Of a DNA stretch of 10,419 bases, positions 1-5,717 are shown piece by piece. Each line of letters starts with the position of its first letter. The first letter of the stretch is position 1. Made by a program: the position numbers and the translations under genes. Below the pieces are notes generated by a model. It did no database searches. It worked only from the letters and a program-made list of their open reading frames with translations, and was not told the origin of the DNA. This DNA comes from an uncultured Clostridia bacterium (GTDB taxonomy: Bacteria; Bacillota; Clostridia; Christensenellales; UBA1242), in the NCBI GenBank assembly GCA_946487985.1, contig CAMLUY010000024.1, forward strand, positions 1 through 10,419. Direction: 5' to 3'.

Positions 1-46
1 CAGCGCGATAAAGCCCATAAAAAAGCCGGCTAAGGCGAGTATCGGC

Positions 47-379
47 ATGAATATCGGCAATATTTCCATCTCCGACAATTCAATCAGGATTGTCGCGGGA
101 TATGCTGCTCTTGATTGCTATGGCGTAGTCGATCTTGTGTCAAGGTCGCTGCGAGATAGTGCCAATGAATTAATAAAAAAAGAATCTTACTCCAAAGGGA
201 TTAAGATAAGTCATATCGACAACAGAATCTACATTGACGTGTACTGTATTTTGAAATACGGTGTGTCTATTTCTGCCGTTGCCGAATCACTTCGCAAGGC
301 TGTAAAGTATAGCGTTGAAAATTTCACCGGTATGCTTGTTGACGCTGTCAATGTTCATGTTGTCGGAGTCAGAGTTTAG
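47..379 (+). CDS. Asp23/Gls24 family envelope stress protein (YloU-like)
   Basis: A 110-residue protein with the Asp23/Gls24 (DUF322) pattern: an N-terminal G-x-I-x-I-S-x-x-x-I stretch, then AGYAALDCYGVVDL (residues about 18-31), a central I-x-I-D-V-Y strand and a C-terminal V-x-V-x-GV ending. Length and layout match YloU of Bacillus subtilis. Family members are associated with the cell envelope and stress; the biochemical role is not settled. ATG 47 is the only ordinary start in frame, although the frame stays open to the window edge; AAGGCGAG at 33-40 is a plausible ribosome binding site. The TAG stop overlaps the AGGAG site of fakA, 12 nt away, so the two are co-transcribed. The yloU-yloV pairing is the usual Bacillota arrangement. 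Confidence 0.93.
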   Translation: MNIGNISISDNSIRIVAGYAALDCYGVVDLVSRSLRDSANELIKKESYSKGIKISHIDNRIYIDVYCILKYGVSISAVAESLRKAVKYSVENFTGMLVDAVNVHVVGVRV

Positions 380-391
380 GAGTTTTTTAAA

Positions 392-2029
392 ATGATAAAG
401 ACGATAAGCGGAGCGACTTTCCGCAAGATGATAGTAGCCGGAGCTGGGCTTCTCGAACAAAATAAAAAATATGTTGACTCACTCAACGTATTCCCTGTAC
501 CAGATGGTGATACAGGAACAAACATGTTTCTCACAATGAAATCAGCAGTCAATGAAGTATCTCAGTGCATTAACAACAATATTGACGCGCTCAGCCAAGC
601 ATTTGCAAAGGGTGCGCTCAAAGGCGCACGTGGCAACAGCGGGGTAATCACATCACAGATTTTCAAGGGCTTCTGTTCAGAAACAGCCAAAGCAGGCGGC
701 GAAATCACCACAAAAATCTTTGCAAAAGCCATGCAGGAAGGCGCAAACATCGCTTACAAGGCAGTGACAAAACCAAAAGAAGGTACTATCTTGACCGTTA
801 TTCGCGTAATGGCAGAAAACGCTGTCAACGTTGCAAAGAAGTGCGATGATTTTGAAGTTTTCCTCAAAAAGGTACTTGAAACAGGTGAGGAAATCCTCAA
901 ACAGACCCCTGAAATGCTTCCAGTTCTTAAAAAAGCAGGCGTTGTCGACGCGGGCGGTCGCGGCATAATCGTCATTTTCACAGGATTTTACAAACTGCTG
1001 ATGGGTGAAGAGGACTTTGAGTTCCAGTTTGACGATGAAAAGAAGCCTCAAACTGTCGACGATGTTATTGCCGACATCAATGCCCTTGAAGACATACAAT
1101 ATGCATATTGCACTGAGTACATGATTATTCATATGAAGAAAAAGACCACCGAAGCCGATATCGACAAGCTGCGCGAGAAGCTTATGCAAATCGGCGATTC
1201 TGTCATATGCATTGGCGACCTCAACCTAGTCAAAGTCCATGTGCATTCAAACGAGCCATACAAGGCACTTGAATACGCTATGGAGCTTGGCGAGCTTTAC
1301 AACATGAAGATTGAAAACATGCGCGAGCAGAACCGTGAACTCAAGAAAAAAGCGGTAGCTGTTGAGGAAACAAAAGAACACGGCATGATTGCAGTAGCGC
1401 CTGGCGATGGGCTTTCTGCTATTTTTAAGGATCTTGCTGTTGATGAAATTATCGTAGGCGGTCAGACAATGAACCCGTCTGCGGCAGATATTGCAGCCGC
1501 TGCCGATAAAGTGCCAGCGCGCAATGTCTTTGTTTTCCCAAACAACAAAAATATTGTACTTGCAGCAGAGCAGGCCAATGACCTGACAAATAAAAATTTG
1601 ATAATCATTCCTACGCGTTCAATCCCAGAAGGCATCAGCGCTTCAATCGCTTTCAATCCTGATGTTTCAGTTGAAGAAAACACCGAGGCAATGACCGATG
1701 CCATCAAGGGCGTTCGTTCAGGTATGGTCACTTATGCCGTGCGCGACACTCATGTCGACGGCTTTGACCTTTCGGTTGGCGAAATCATAGGCCTTGACGA
1801 CAAGGCTATTCTTGCAAAAGGCAAGCATGTTTCAGAAACTACCGAAGGCTTGATTGAAAAAATGATGAGCGATGAGGTAATGAACATTACTCTTTTCTTT
1901 GGCGAAGACATACGCGAAGAGGAGGCCAATGCTCTTGCCGAAAAGCTTGCCGCAAAATATCCAGACTGTGAAGTTACCGCTGCATATGGCGGTCAGCCAG
2001 TGTACTACTACATCGTCAGCTTGGAATAG
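392..2029 (+). CDS. fakA: Fatty acid kinase catalytic subunit FakA (DAK2-domain, YloV-like)
   Basis: This 545-residue protein has the size and layout of FakA/YloV. The N-terminal DhaL-like (DAK2) nucleotide-binding domain spans about residues 1-205, with the signature NVFPVPDGDTGTNM at 32-45 (D38 and D40 are expected Mg-ATP ligands), the ARGNSGVI loop and the VDAGGRGI segment. The C-terminal part (about 300-545) matches the FakA C-terminal region, including HVHSNEP and the final PVYYYIVSLE. In characterised systems FakA phosphorylates fatty acids held by a FakB (DegV-family) partner to give acyl-phosphate for phospholipid synthesis; no fakB lies in the window. Start: ATG 392 with AGGAG at 378-382, spacing 9 nt. 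It is the last gene of its operon, with termination predicted after the repeat element at 2238-2260. The frame is intact. Confidence 0.95.
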   Translation: MIKTISGATFRKMIVAGAGLLEQNKKYVDSLNVFPVPDGDTGTNMFLTMKSAVNEVSQCINNNIDALSQAFAKGALKGARGNSGVITSQIFKGFCSETAKAGGEITTKIFAKAMQEGANIAYKAVTKPKEGTILTVIRVMAENAVNVAKKCDDFEVFLKKVLETGEEILKQTPEMLPVLKKAGVVDAGGRGIIVIFTGFYKLLMGEEDFEFQFDDEKKPQTVDDVIADINALEDIQYAYCTEYMIIHMKKKTTEADIDKLREKLMQIGDSVICIGDLNLVKVHVHSNEPYKALEYAMELGELYNMKIENMREQNRELKKKAVAVEETKEHGMIAVAPGDGLSAIFKDLAVDEIIVGGQTMNPSAADIAAAADKVPARNVFVFPNNKNIVLAAEQANDLTNKNLIIIPTRSIPEGISASIAFNPDVSVEENTEAMTDAIKGVRSGMVTYAVRDTHVDGFDLSVGEIIGLDDKAILAKGKHVSETTEGLIEKMMSDEVMNITLFFGEDIREEEANALAEKLAAKYPDCEVTAAYGGQPVYYYIVSLE

Positions 2030-2047
2030 GCAAAAAACCTGCTTAAT

Positions 2048-2260
2048 GAGATGCTTTATGCATCTCAGACTGTAGACAAAATCAATTAGGCTGTTCAAAA
2101 ACAAGCGAGGCAAGGCTCGAAAAATGCCTAAAAGCAGGAGTTTAGTGACCTAAATGACTGTTTTTAGGCGTTTTTCAGTAAACACAGCAAGAAAAATTTC
2201 AAGAAATTTTTCGTTCGCGCAGTTTTTCAACAGCCGGAGATGCTTTAAGCATCTTTTTTT
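2048..2260 (+). repeat. Structured ~170-nt repeat, copy 1, with flanking duplicated terminator hairpins
   Basis: The core runs from 2067 to 2236 and matches the reverse complement of 3457-3627 at roughly 80% by eye over its whole length. The core carries imperfect terminal inverted repeats (AGGCTGTTCAAAAAC at 2088-2102 against AGTTTTTCAACAGCC at 2221-2235). It also has an 18-bp internal stem (2120-2137 with 2158-2175, two G-U wobbles) capped by a TTTAG/CTAAA stem, and a small AAAAATTTC-AA-GAAATTTTT hairpin. On either side lies nearly the same hairpin: GAGATGC-TTTAT-GCATCTC at 2048-2066, and AGATGC-TTTAA-GCATCT plus a T-run at 2238-2260. There is no reading frame worth naming inside. It may be a non-autonomous mobile element or a structured 3'-UTR RNA. 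Confidence 0.85.
2238..2260 (+). terminator. Intrinsic terminator of the asp23-fakA operon
   Basis: Stem AGATGC / GCATCT with loop TTTAA, followed by seven T (2254-2260). It lies after the repeat element, so fakA transcripts would include the whole repeat. The matching upstream hairpin at 2048-2066 has no T-run and is not expected to terminate. Confidence 0.75.
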
Positions 2261-2276
2261 ATGCAATATCGTTTTT

Positions 2277-2320
2277 ACACAAATATGTGTTATCGAATAT
2301 TTTACCTATAAATGTGTTAT
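2277..2320 (+). promoter_or_regulatory. Direct repeat and small palindrome upstream of the XRE gene, possible operator
   Basis: The nonamer ATGTGTTAT occurs at 2285-2293 and again at 2312-2320, 27 bp apart. The first copy also forms a palindrome, ACACA-AATA-TGTGT (2277-2290). TATAAA sequences at 2307-2312 and 2318-2323 could serve as -10 elements, but no convincing -35 was found. Paired sites upstream of a small XRE regulator suggest autoregulation; this is inference only. Confidence 0.35.
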
Positions 2321-2344
2321 AAAAAATAAATAAATGGAGCAAAC

Positions 2345-2547
2345 ATGACGGTAGGTGAAATATTACGGTATTGGCGTGAAAAATATGGCTATTCGCAGGC
2401 GCAGCTAGCCGAGTTAATTCATACAAATCAGCAAAATATTTCAAGATGGGAAAAAGACATCAATGTGCCATCTATAATAAGTGCGCAAAGCTTGCGAAGG
2501 CGCTTGACCTTTCGCTGAGCGAAATGTTTGAAGATTTGAATGTATAG
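2345..2547 (+). pseudogene. Small XRE/Cro-type HTH regulator with a one-base frameshift
   Basis: Starting at ATG 2345, with GGAG at 2336-2339, the frame reads an HTH protein: MTVGEILRYWREKYGYSQAQ, then LAELIHTNQQNISRWEKDINVPSII. This is a typical XRE helix-turn-helix, with the QAQLAEL helix and the NISRWEKD recognition region. The frame then ends at TGA 2516-2518, giving 57 residues. From 2482 the adjacent frame continues the family pattern, C-A-K-L-A-K-A-L-D-L-S-L-S-E-M-F-E-D, to TAG 2545-2547. The total of 203 nt is one short of 68 codons. A one-base loss near 2473-2482 therefore explains the break; a sequencing error or recoding are alternatives. It stands alone between the repeat and tlyA, and its target is unknown. 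Confidence 0.8.
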
Positions 2548-2615
2548 CTTTTTGCCAGCGAAAATCTTTGCGTTTGATTTTATATGGTCAAATGCTTTTT
2601 TATTTGCCCAAAATG

Positions 2616-2624
2616 TGGTATACT
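2616..2624 (+). promoter_or_regulatory. Extended -10 promoter of tlyA, predicting a leaderless transcript
   Basis: TG-G-TATACT at 2616-2624 is an extended -10 element. The -35 region is weak (a T-rich stretch at about 2596-2601). Exactly six bases separate the hexamer from ATG 2631, so the usual start point falls on the A of the start codon. There is no ribosome binding site upstream. Confidence 0.6.
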
Positions 2625-2630
2625 CATTTT

Positions 2631-3401
2631 ATGAGATTGGACATTTTTTTGCATGAAAATATGGGAGTAAAATCCCGCTCAGCCGCACAAGAGCTTATCA
2701 AAAACGGTTGTGTTTTTGTCAATGAAAAATGTGTAACGAAGCCATCATTCGAGCTATTATGTAATGAAAATATAACTATTTCGCAGCACCAATCTTTTGT
2801 GTCAAGGGGCGCTCAGAAACTGCTTGGCGCAATCGAAATTTTTGGCACTGATTTCACAAACAAGGTGGTTCTTGACATCGGTGCATCGACAGGCGGTTTT
2901 ACTCAGGTCGCGCTCATACACGGCGCACAAAAGGTCTACGCTGTCGATGTTGGCAATGGTGAACTTGCGCCAGAGCTTGCCTCAGATGGCAGGGTGATTA
3001 ATCTTGAAAATACAGATTTTCGAAAGCTTACTCTTTCGCAAGCGCCAGATGTCGATTTCGTTGTGGGCGACATATCTTTCATCTCACTCCGTCACATTAT
3101 GCCGCACATAAAATCCCTGTATGGCAGTATCGAATCGGTTTTGCTTTTCAAGCCACAGTTTGAATGCGGAGCAGAGATTGCAAAAAAATATAAGGGCGTG
3201 ATAAAAAACCGAGCTATTCACAAAAAATTGCTGAAAGACATTTTGACCTACTCTTCTGGTCTAGGTTTTCGCATTAGCGACATCGCGGCTTCGCCAATCA
3301 AAGGCAAGAGCGGCAACATTGAATATCTTTTGCACATCAATGGTGAAACTTCAAGCCGGATAGATGTTGACGCTATCGTTGACAATACTTTTCAAAGCTA
3401 A
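2631..3401 (+). CDS. tlyA: TlyA-family rRNA 2'-O-methyltransferase (S4 + FtsJ domains)
   Basis: A 256-residue protein with an N-terminal S4 RNA-binding domain (about residues 1-60; R-L-D-I-F-L, S-R-S-A-A-Q-E-L-I-K-N-G) and an FtsJ-type methyltransferase domain. The SAM-binding motif is DIGASTGGF at 82-90. K63, D147, K174 and E221 sit where the K-D-K-E catalytic tetrad of the family is expected. TlyA enzymes methylate ribose at C1409 of 16S and/or C1920 of 23S rRNA, which makes ribosomes sensitive to capreomycin in mycobacteria; older records call them haemolysin A. An in-frame ATG at 2568 would add 21 residues, but 2631 matches the family start and the extended -10 element overlaps the longer version. 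It lacks its frequent dxs/ppnK/argR/recN neighbours. Confidence 0.95.
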   Translation: MRLDIFLHENMGVKSRSAAQELIKNGCVFVNEKCVTKPSFELLCNENITISQHQSFVSRGAQKLLGAIEIFGTDFTNKVVLDIGASTGGFTQVALIHGAQKVYAVDVGNGELAPELASDGRVINLENTDFRKLTLSQAPDVDFVVGDISFISLRHIMPHIKSLYGSIESVLLFKPQFECGAEIAKKYKGVIKNRAIHKKLLKDILTYSSGLGFRISDIAASPIKGKSGNIEYLLHINGETSSRIDVDAIVDNTFQS

Positions 3402-3433
3402 ACAAAATTTTTATTCTAAGCAGCAATGTGCAT

Positions 3434-3456
3434 AAAAAAAAGAGGGCAGCCCCTCT
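3434..3456 (-). terminator. Intrinsic terminator for the leftward gene at 3652-4311
   Basis: On the minus strand, AGAGGG / CCCTCT with a four-base loop is followed by eight T (the A-run at 3434-3441). It lies beyond the repeat, so the leftward transcript would contain the whole element. Confidence 0.65.
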
Positions 3457-3627
3457 CAGGCTGTCGAAAAACTGCGTGACCGAAAAAAATGCAAAATTTT
3501 TTCTTGCTTTGTTTACTGCAAAACGCTCAAAAACAGTCATTTAGGCAACTAAACTCCTGCTTTTGTGCATTTTGCGAGCCTCGCCTCACTTGATTTTTGG
3601 CAGCCTGCTTAATTGGTCTACAATCTG

Positions 3628-3649
3628 AGAGGTCATCCCTCTTTTTTTT
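3628..3649 (+). terminator. Intrinsic terminator for tlyA
   Basis: Stem AGAGG / CCTCT, loop TCATC, then a T-run at 3642-3649. The hairpin nearer to tlyA (3441-3456) has no T-run on its rightward side, so tlyA transcripts should read antisense through repeat copy 2 before stopping here. Confidence 0.65.
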
Positions 3650-3651
3650 AG

Positions 3652-4311
3652 TTAGAATCGATTTATGTTTGACGCAGTTGGGTAAAGTGGCAGATCGCCT
3701 ACGCCAGCACATGCACTGCAATTTTGACAAGCTTGACAAGGTGGAATTACAGGGTAGCCGTACGATGGAACAAGCAGGTCAACAACAGCGGTCACTTTGA
3801 CAACTATTTGCAAGCAGCCAGTAACGGTAAAGGTATTCTCTGCGGTTGTTGTACCAATAGTGCTTGAAAATACAGCATTTGCTTTGATGTCAATCGGCGT
3901 GAATGATGGCTGTGGCACGAACAATACAGCGCTTTTGTTTACTGTAATACTTGATGATGCAGTGCCGATTGTGCCATTTGCGTCACGATATGTTACAGTC
4001 AAAGGAATGGTGATTGTCATTGACACATTTGCATAGTTTGGCGTTTGGTCCAAACGATCAATAACAATGTCAGAAACCACAACATCTGCACCGATTTGGT
4101 TTTGAGCCGATACAAATGTCAGCGGTTGTACAGGGTTTGCAGGATTGAATCCAGTCACAGGCAGAATAACGCCAGTTTCAGTTGTTTGAGAAACGCATGC
4201 GTCAAACACCTTAGTGGTTTCAATCAAGACCTTTTCACAAATCCCATTGAGCGGATTGCCTGAAATCGGCCCCGGACGGTTAGGATTTGTATTGTTGATG
4301 TAAAAAGACAT
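3652..4311 (-). CDS. Uncharacterised beta-rich protein with a CxxCxxCxxC tail
   Basis: A 219-residue protein with no signal peptide or membrane segment. Residues 1-24 are Asn/Pro-rich. They are followed by CEKVLIETTKVFDACVSQ (25-42), a long stretch of alternating polar and hydrophobic residues suggesting beta strands (45-185), VPSYGYPVIPP (181-191), the cluster C192-C195-C198-C201 and the ending DLPLYP. I recall similar sequences as hypothetical proteins of spore-forming clostridia, but cannot name a family with certainty. A structural role, for example in a spore or surface layer with Cys cross-links, is a guess; a metal site is the alternative. The start is well supported: AGGAGG lies five bases before ATG 4311. 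It is monocistronic, divergent from prfB and convergent with tlyA. No clear promoter was identified. Confidence 0.8.
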   Translation of the reverse strand: MSFYINNTNPNRPGPISGNPLNGICEKVLIETTKVFDACVSQTTETGVILPVTGFNPANPVQPLTFVSAQNQIGADVVVSDIVIDRLDQTPNYANVSMTITIPLTVTYRDANGTIGTASSSITVNKSAVLFVPQPSFTPIDIKANAVFSSTIGTTTAENTFTVTGCLQIVVKVTAVVDLLVPSYGYPVIPPCQACQNCSACAGVGDLPLYPTASNINRF

Positions 4312-4327
4312 AAAAACCTCCTATTTT

Positions 4328-4396
4328 GTTTACTGAAAGTAAACCGTCTACATTAAATATATGTACGAAAGTCGTTACTTGTGCCTTGCGGCACAA
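4328..4396. promoter_or_regulatory. Two perfect inverted repeats between the divergent genes
   Basis: GTTTACT-GAA-AGTAAAC occupies 4328-4344, just upstream of the ribosome binding site of the leftward gene. TTGTGCC-TTGC-GGCACAA occupies about 4379-4396. Neither has a T-run, so they are not terminators. They could be protein-binding sites or 5'-UTR hairpins of the leftward mRNA. Nothing else recognisable lies in 4312-4461. Confidence 0.4.
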
Positions 4397-4461
4397 AAAT
4401 CACGGTTAAAGAATAACATTGCGACAATATTATTTCTTTACTCTATTCTATGCGAATACTA

Positions 4462-4490
4462 TTGACTTGTGTACGCCAATTTAGTAAAAT
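4462..4490 (+). promoter_or_regulatory. Sigma-A-type promoter of prfB
   Basis: TTGACT (4462-4467), a 17-bp spacer, then TAAAAT (4485-4490). The predicted start near 4497 leaves a short leader holding GGAGG (4509-4513) before ATG 4519. Confidence 0.8.
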
Positions 4491-4518
4491 ATATTTATAA
4501 TATTTTTTGGAGGAACTC

Positions 4519-5614
4519 ATGATTCTTGAAAACATTAAAGAAAGACTATCAAATCTGTCAGACGACCTGACTTTTATCAAGGAGTGTCTTTGACTCGACC
4601 ACCACGAATAAAACTCTGACCCAACTGAAAGAACAGCAAATGCAGCCAGACTTCTTTCTTGACCAAGCCAAAGTCCTTGAAGTAGGCAAAAAAATCAAGG
4701 TCTGTGAAGACAAACTTGACACAATCAAAACCCTTGACAATCTATTTGATGAGTGCAGCACCTTTGTCGAGCTTTACGATGAAACCCATGACAGCTCTCT
4801 CGAACCAGATATTGAAAACAGCTTGCACGCCCTTGAACAGGCAGTGGACAAAGCAAAGATACAGACACTTCTTTCAGGCAAATATGACGGCTGCGACGCC
4901 ATAGTTACACTTCACGCTGGCGCTGGCGGAACAGAGGCACAAGACTGGACAGAAATGCTGCTTCGAATGTACCGCATGTATGCTGAAAAAAGCGGTTTCA
5001 AAATAAGAATAGTTGATATATTGAATGGCGACGATGCTGGAATAAAGTCGGTGACTTTTGAAGTGTCGGGCACGAACGCATATGGCTTTCTCAAAGCAGA
5101 AAAGGGGGTTCACCGACTGGTGCGCATTTCTCCATTTGACGCCAACGCACGCCGCCACACTTCATTTGCAAGTGTAGAGGTTATGCCCAAACTTGACCAT
5201 AAGCCAAATATCGAAATTCGCCCTGAGGACCTCAAAATTGACACCTATCGCTCATCAGGCGCAGGCGGTCAGCATGTAAACAAAACCGAGTCGGCAGTTC
5301 GCATAACGCATATCCCAACTGGAATTGTCACCGCATGCCAGGTCGAGCGCTCTCAGGTCCAAAACAAAGAGATGGCCATGCAAATGCTTTACTCAAAGCT
5401 TGTCGAACGCGAGGAGAGCCAAGAAATGGAAAGATTGGCTGCCATTCGCGGTGAAATCAAGAAAATCGAGTGGGGCAGCCAGATACGAAGCTATGTTTTT
5501 TGCCCATATACTCTTGTCAAAGACCATCGCACTGGCTATGAAGACAGCAACATTCAGTCTGTAATGGACGGCAATATTCAGGAATTTATCAATGAATATC
5601 TGAAAAAAATTTAA
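4519..5614 (+). CDS. prfB: Peptide chain release factor 2, with programmed +1 frameshift
   Basis: ATG 4519 follows GGAGG and opens a 24-codon first frame ending at in-frame TGA 4591-4593. After the +1 shift on CTT (4588-4590), reading continues at GAC 4592 to TAA 5612-5614. The full product is 364 residues, very close to the 365 of Escherichia coli RF2. The stop-recognition tripeptide is SPF (residues 204-206), which distinguishes RF2 from RF1 (PxT). The peptidyl-tRNA hydrolysis motif is GGQ (249-251). RF2 releases nascent chains at UGA and UAA, so UGA acts as a stop here. The site allows autoregulation: low RF2 favours shifting. A gene call starting at 4640 would miss the first 40 residues. 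It is monocistronic, with its own promoter and terminator; the common secA neighbour is absent. Confidence 0.97.
4579..4594 (+). promoter_or_regulatory. prfB programmed +1 frameshift site
   Basis: AAGGAG (4579-4584) acts as an internal Shine-Dalgarno sequence. It is followed by TGT, the slippery codon CTT and the stop TGA with C after it. The spacing and the CTT-TGA-C core match the canonical E. coli site, with AAGGAG TGT in place of AGGGGG TAT. Confidence 0.95.
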
Positions 5615-5629
5615 TCTTTCAGGTTTATC

Positions 5630-5658
5630 AAAGCTGCTTACATCAGGCGGCTTTTTTT
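5630..5658 (+). terminator. Intrinsic terminator of prfB
   Basis: AAAGCTGC pairs with GCGGCTTT (8 bp, one G-U) around a nine-base loop, followed by a T-run at 5652-5658. Confidence 0.8.
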
Positions 5659-5682
5659 GCAATCATTACAAGCACAATACAC

Positions 5683-5711
5683 TTGCTTTTGCCAGTCGGA
5701 TTTGATATAAT
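5683..5711 (+). promoter_or_regulatory. Promoter of tsaD, predicting a leaderless transcript
   Basis: TTGCTT (5683-5688), a 17-bp spacer and a consensus TATAAT (5706-5711), preceded by TGA as an extended -10. Six bases separate it from ATG 5718, so transcription should begin at the start codon; no ribosome binding site is present. Confidence 0.75.
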
Positions 5712-5717
5712 ATTGTC

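Larger units (their letters stand above)
3434..3649 (-). repeat. Structured ~170-nt repeat, copy 2 (inverted relative to copy 1), with flanking hairpins
   Basis: The core at 3457-3627 is the reverse-complement relative of 2067-2236, with the same ends and the same order of internal hairpins. The 18-bp stem is formed by 3519-3536 with 3557-3574. Compared with copy 1, one pair changes from T-A to C-G (compensatory) and one becomes a mismatch. On the minus strand the two wobble positions remain G-U, as in copy 1. The flanking hairpins are AGAGGG-CAGC-CCCTCT at 3441-3456 and AGAGG-TCATC-CCTCT at 3628-3642. They resemble each other but differ completely from the hairpins around copy 1. As read on the minus strand, the element lies just after the stop of the gene at 3652-4311, as copy 1 lies after fakA. 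Confidence 0.85.

Noticed and set aside
1..33. Possible end of an upstream rightward gene (QRDKAHKKAG then TAA at 31-33)
   Set aside because: Only ten codons are visible and they match no family I can name; the asp23 frame is also open to the edge.
677..1189. Long leftward open frame inside fakA (170 codons)
   Set aside because: It lies wholly within a clear fakA coding region, has no ribosome binding site and shows no recognisable protein features.
2568..2630. Longer N-terminus for TlyA starting at ATG 2568
   Set aside because: The family starts at the M-R-L-D motif (2631), and the extended -10 promoter lies inside the proposed extension.
2048..3649. A composite transposon formed by the two inverted repeats enclosing XRE and tlyA
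   Set aside because: No transposase is present, each copy has its own unrelated flanking hairpin pair, and tlyA is a core gene; two independent insertions explain the data better.
3434..3649. CRISPR array or riboswitch
   Set aside because: There is no repeat-spacer periodicity, and the elements lie after genes rather than in 5' leaders.
4345..4375. Sporulation sigma-E/K promoter for the 3652-4311 gene (CATATATTTA on the minus strand)
   Set aside because: It only loosely fits a -10 consensus and no matching -35 was found.
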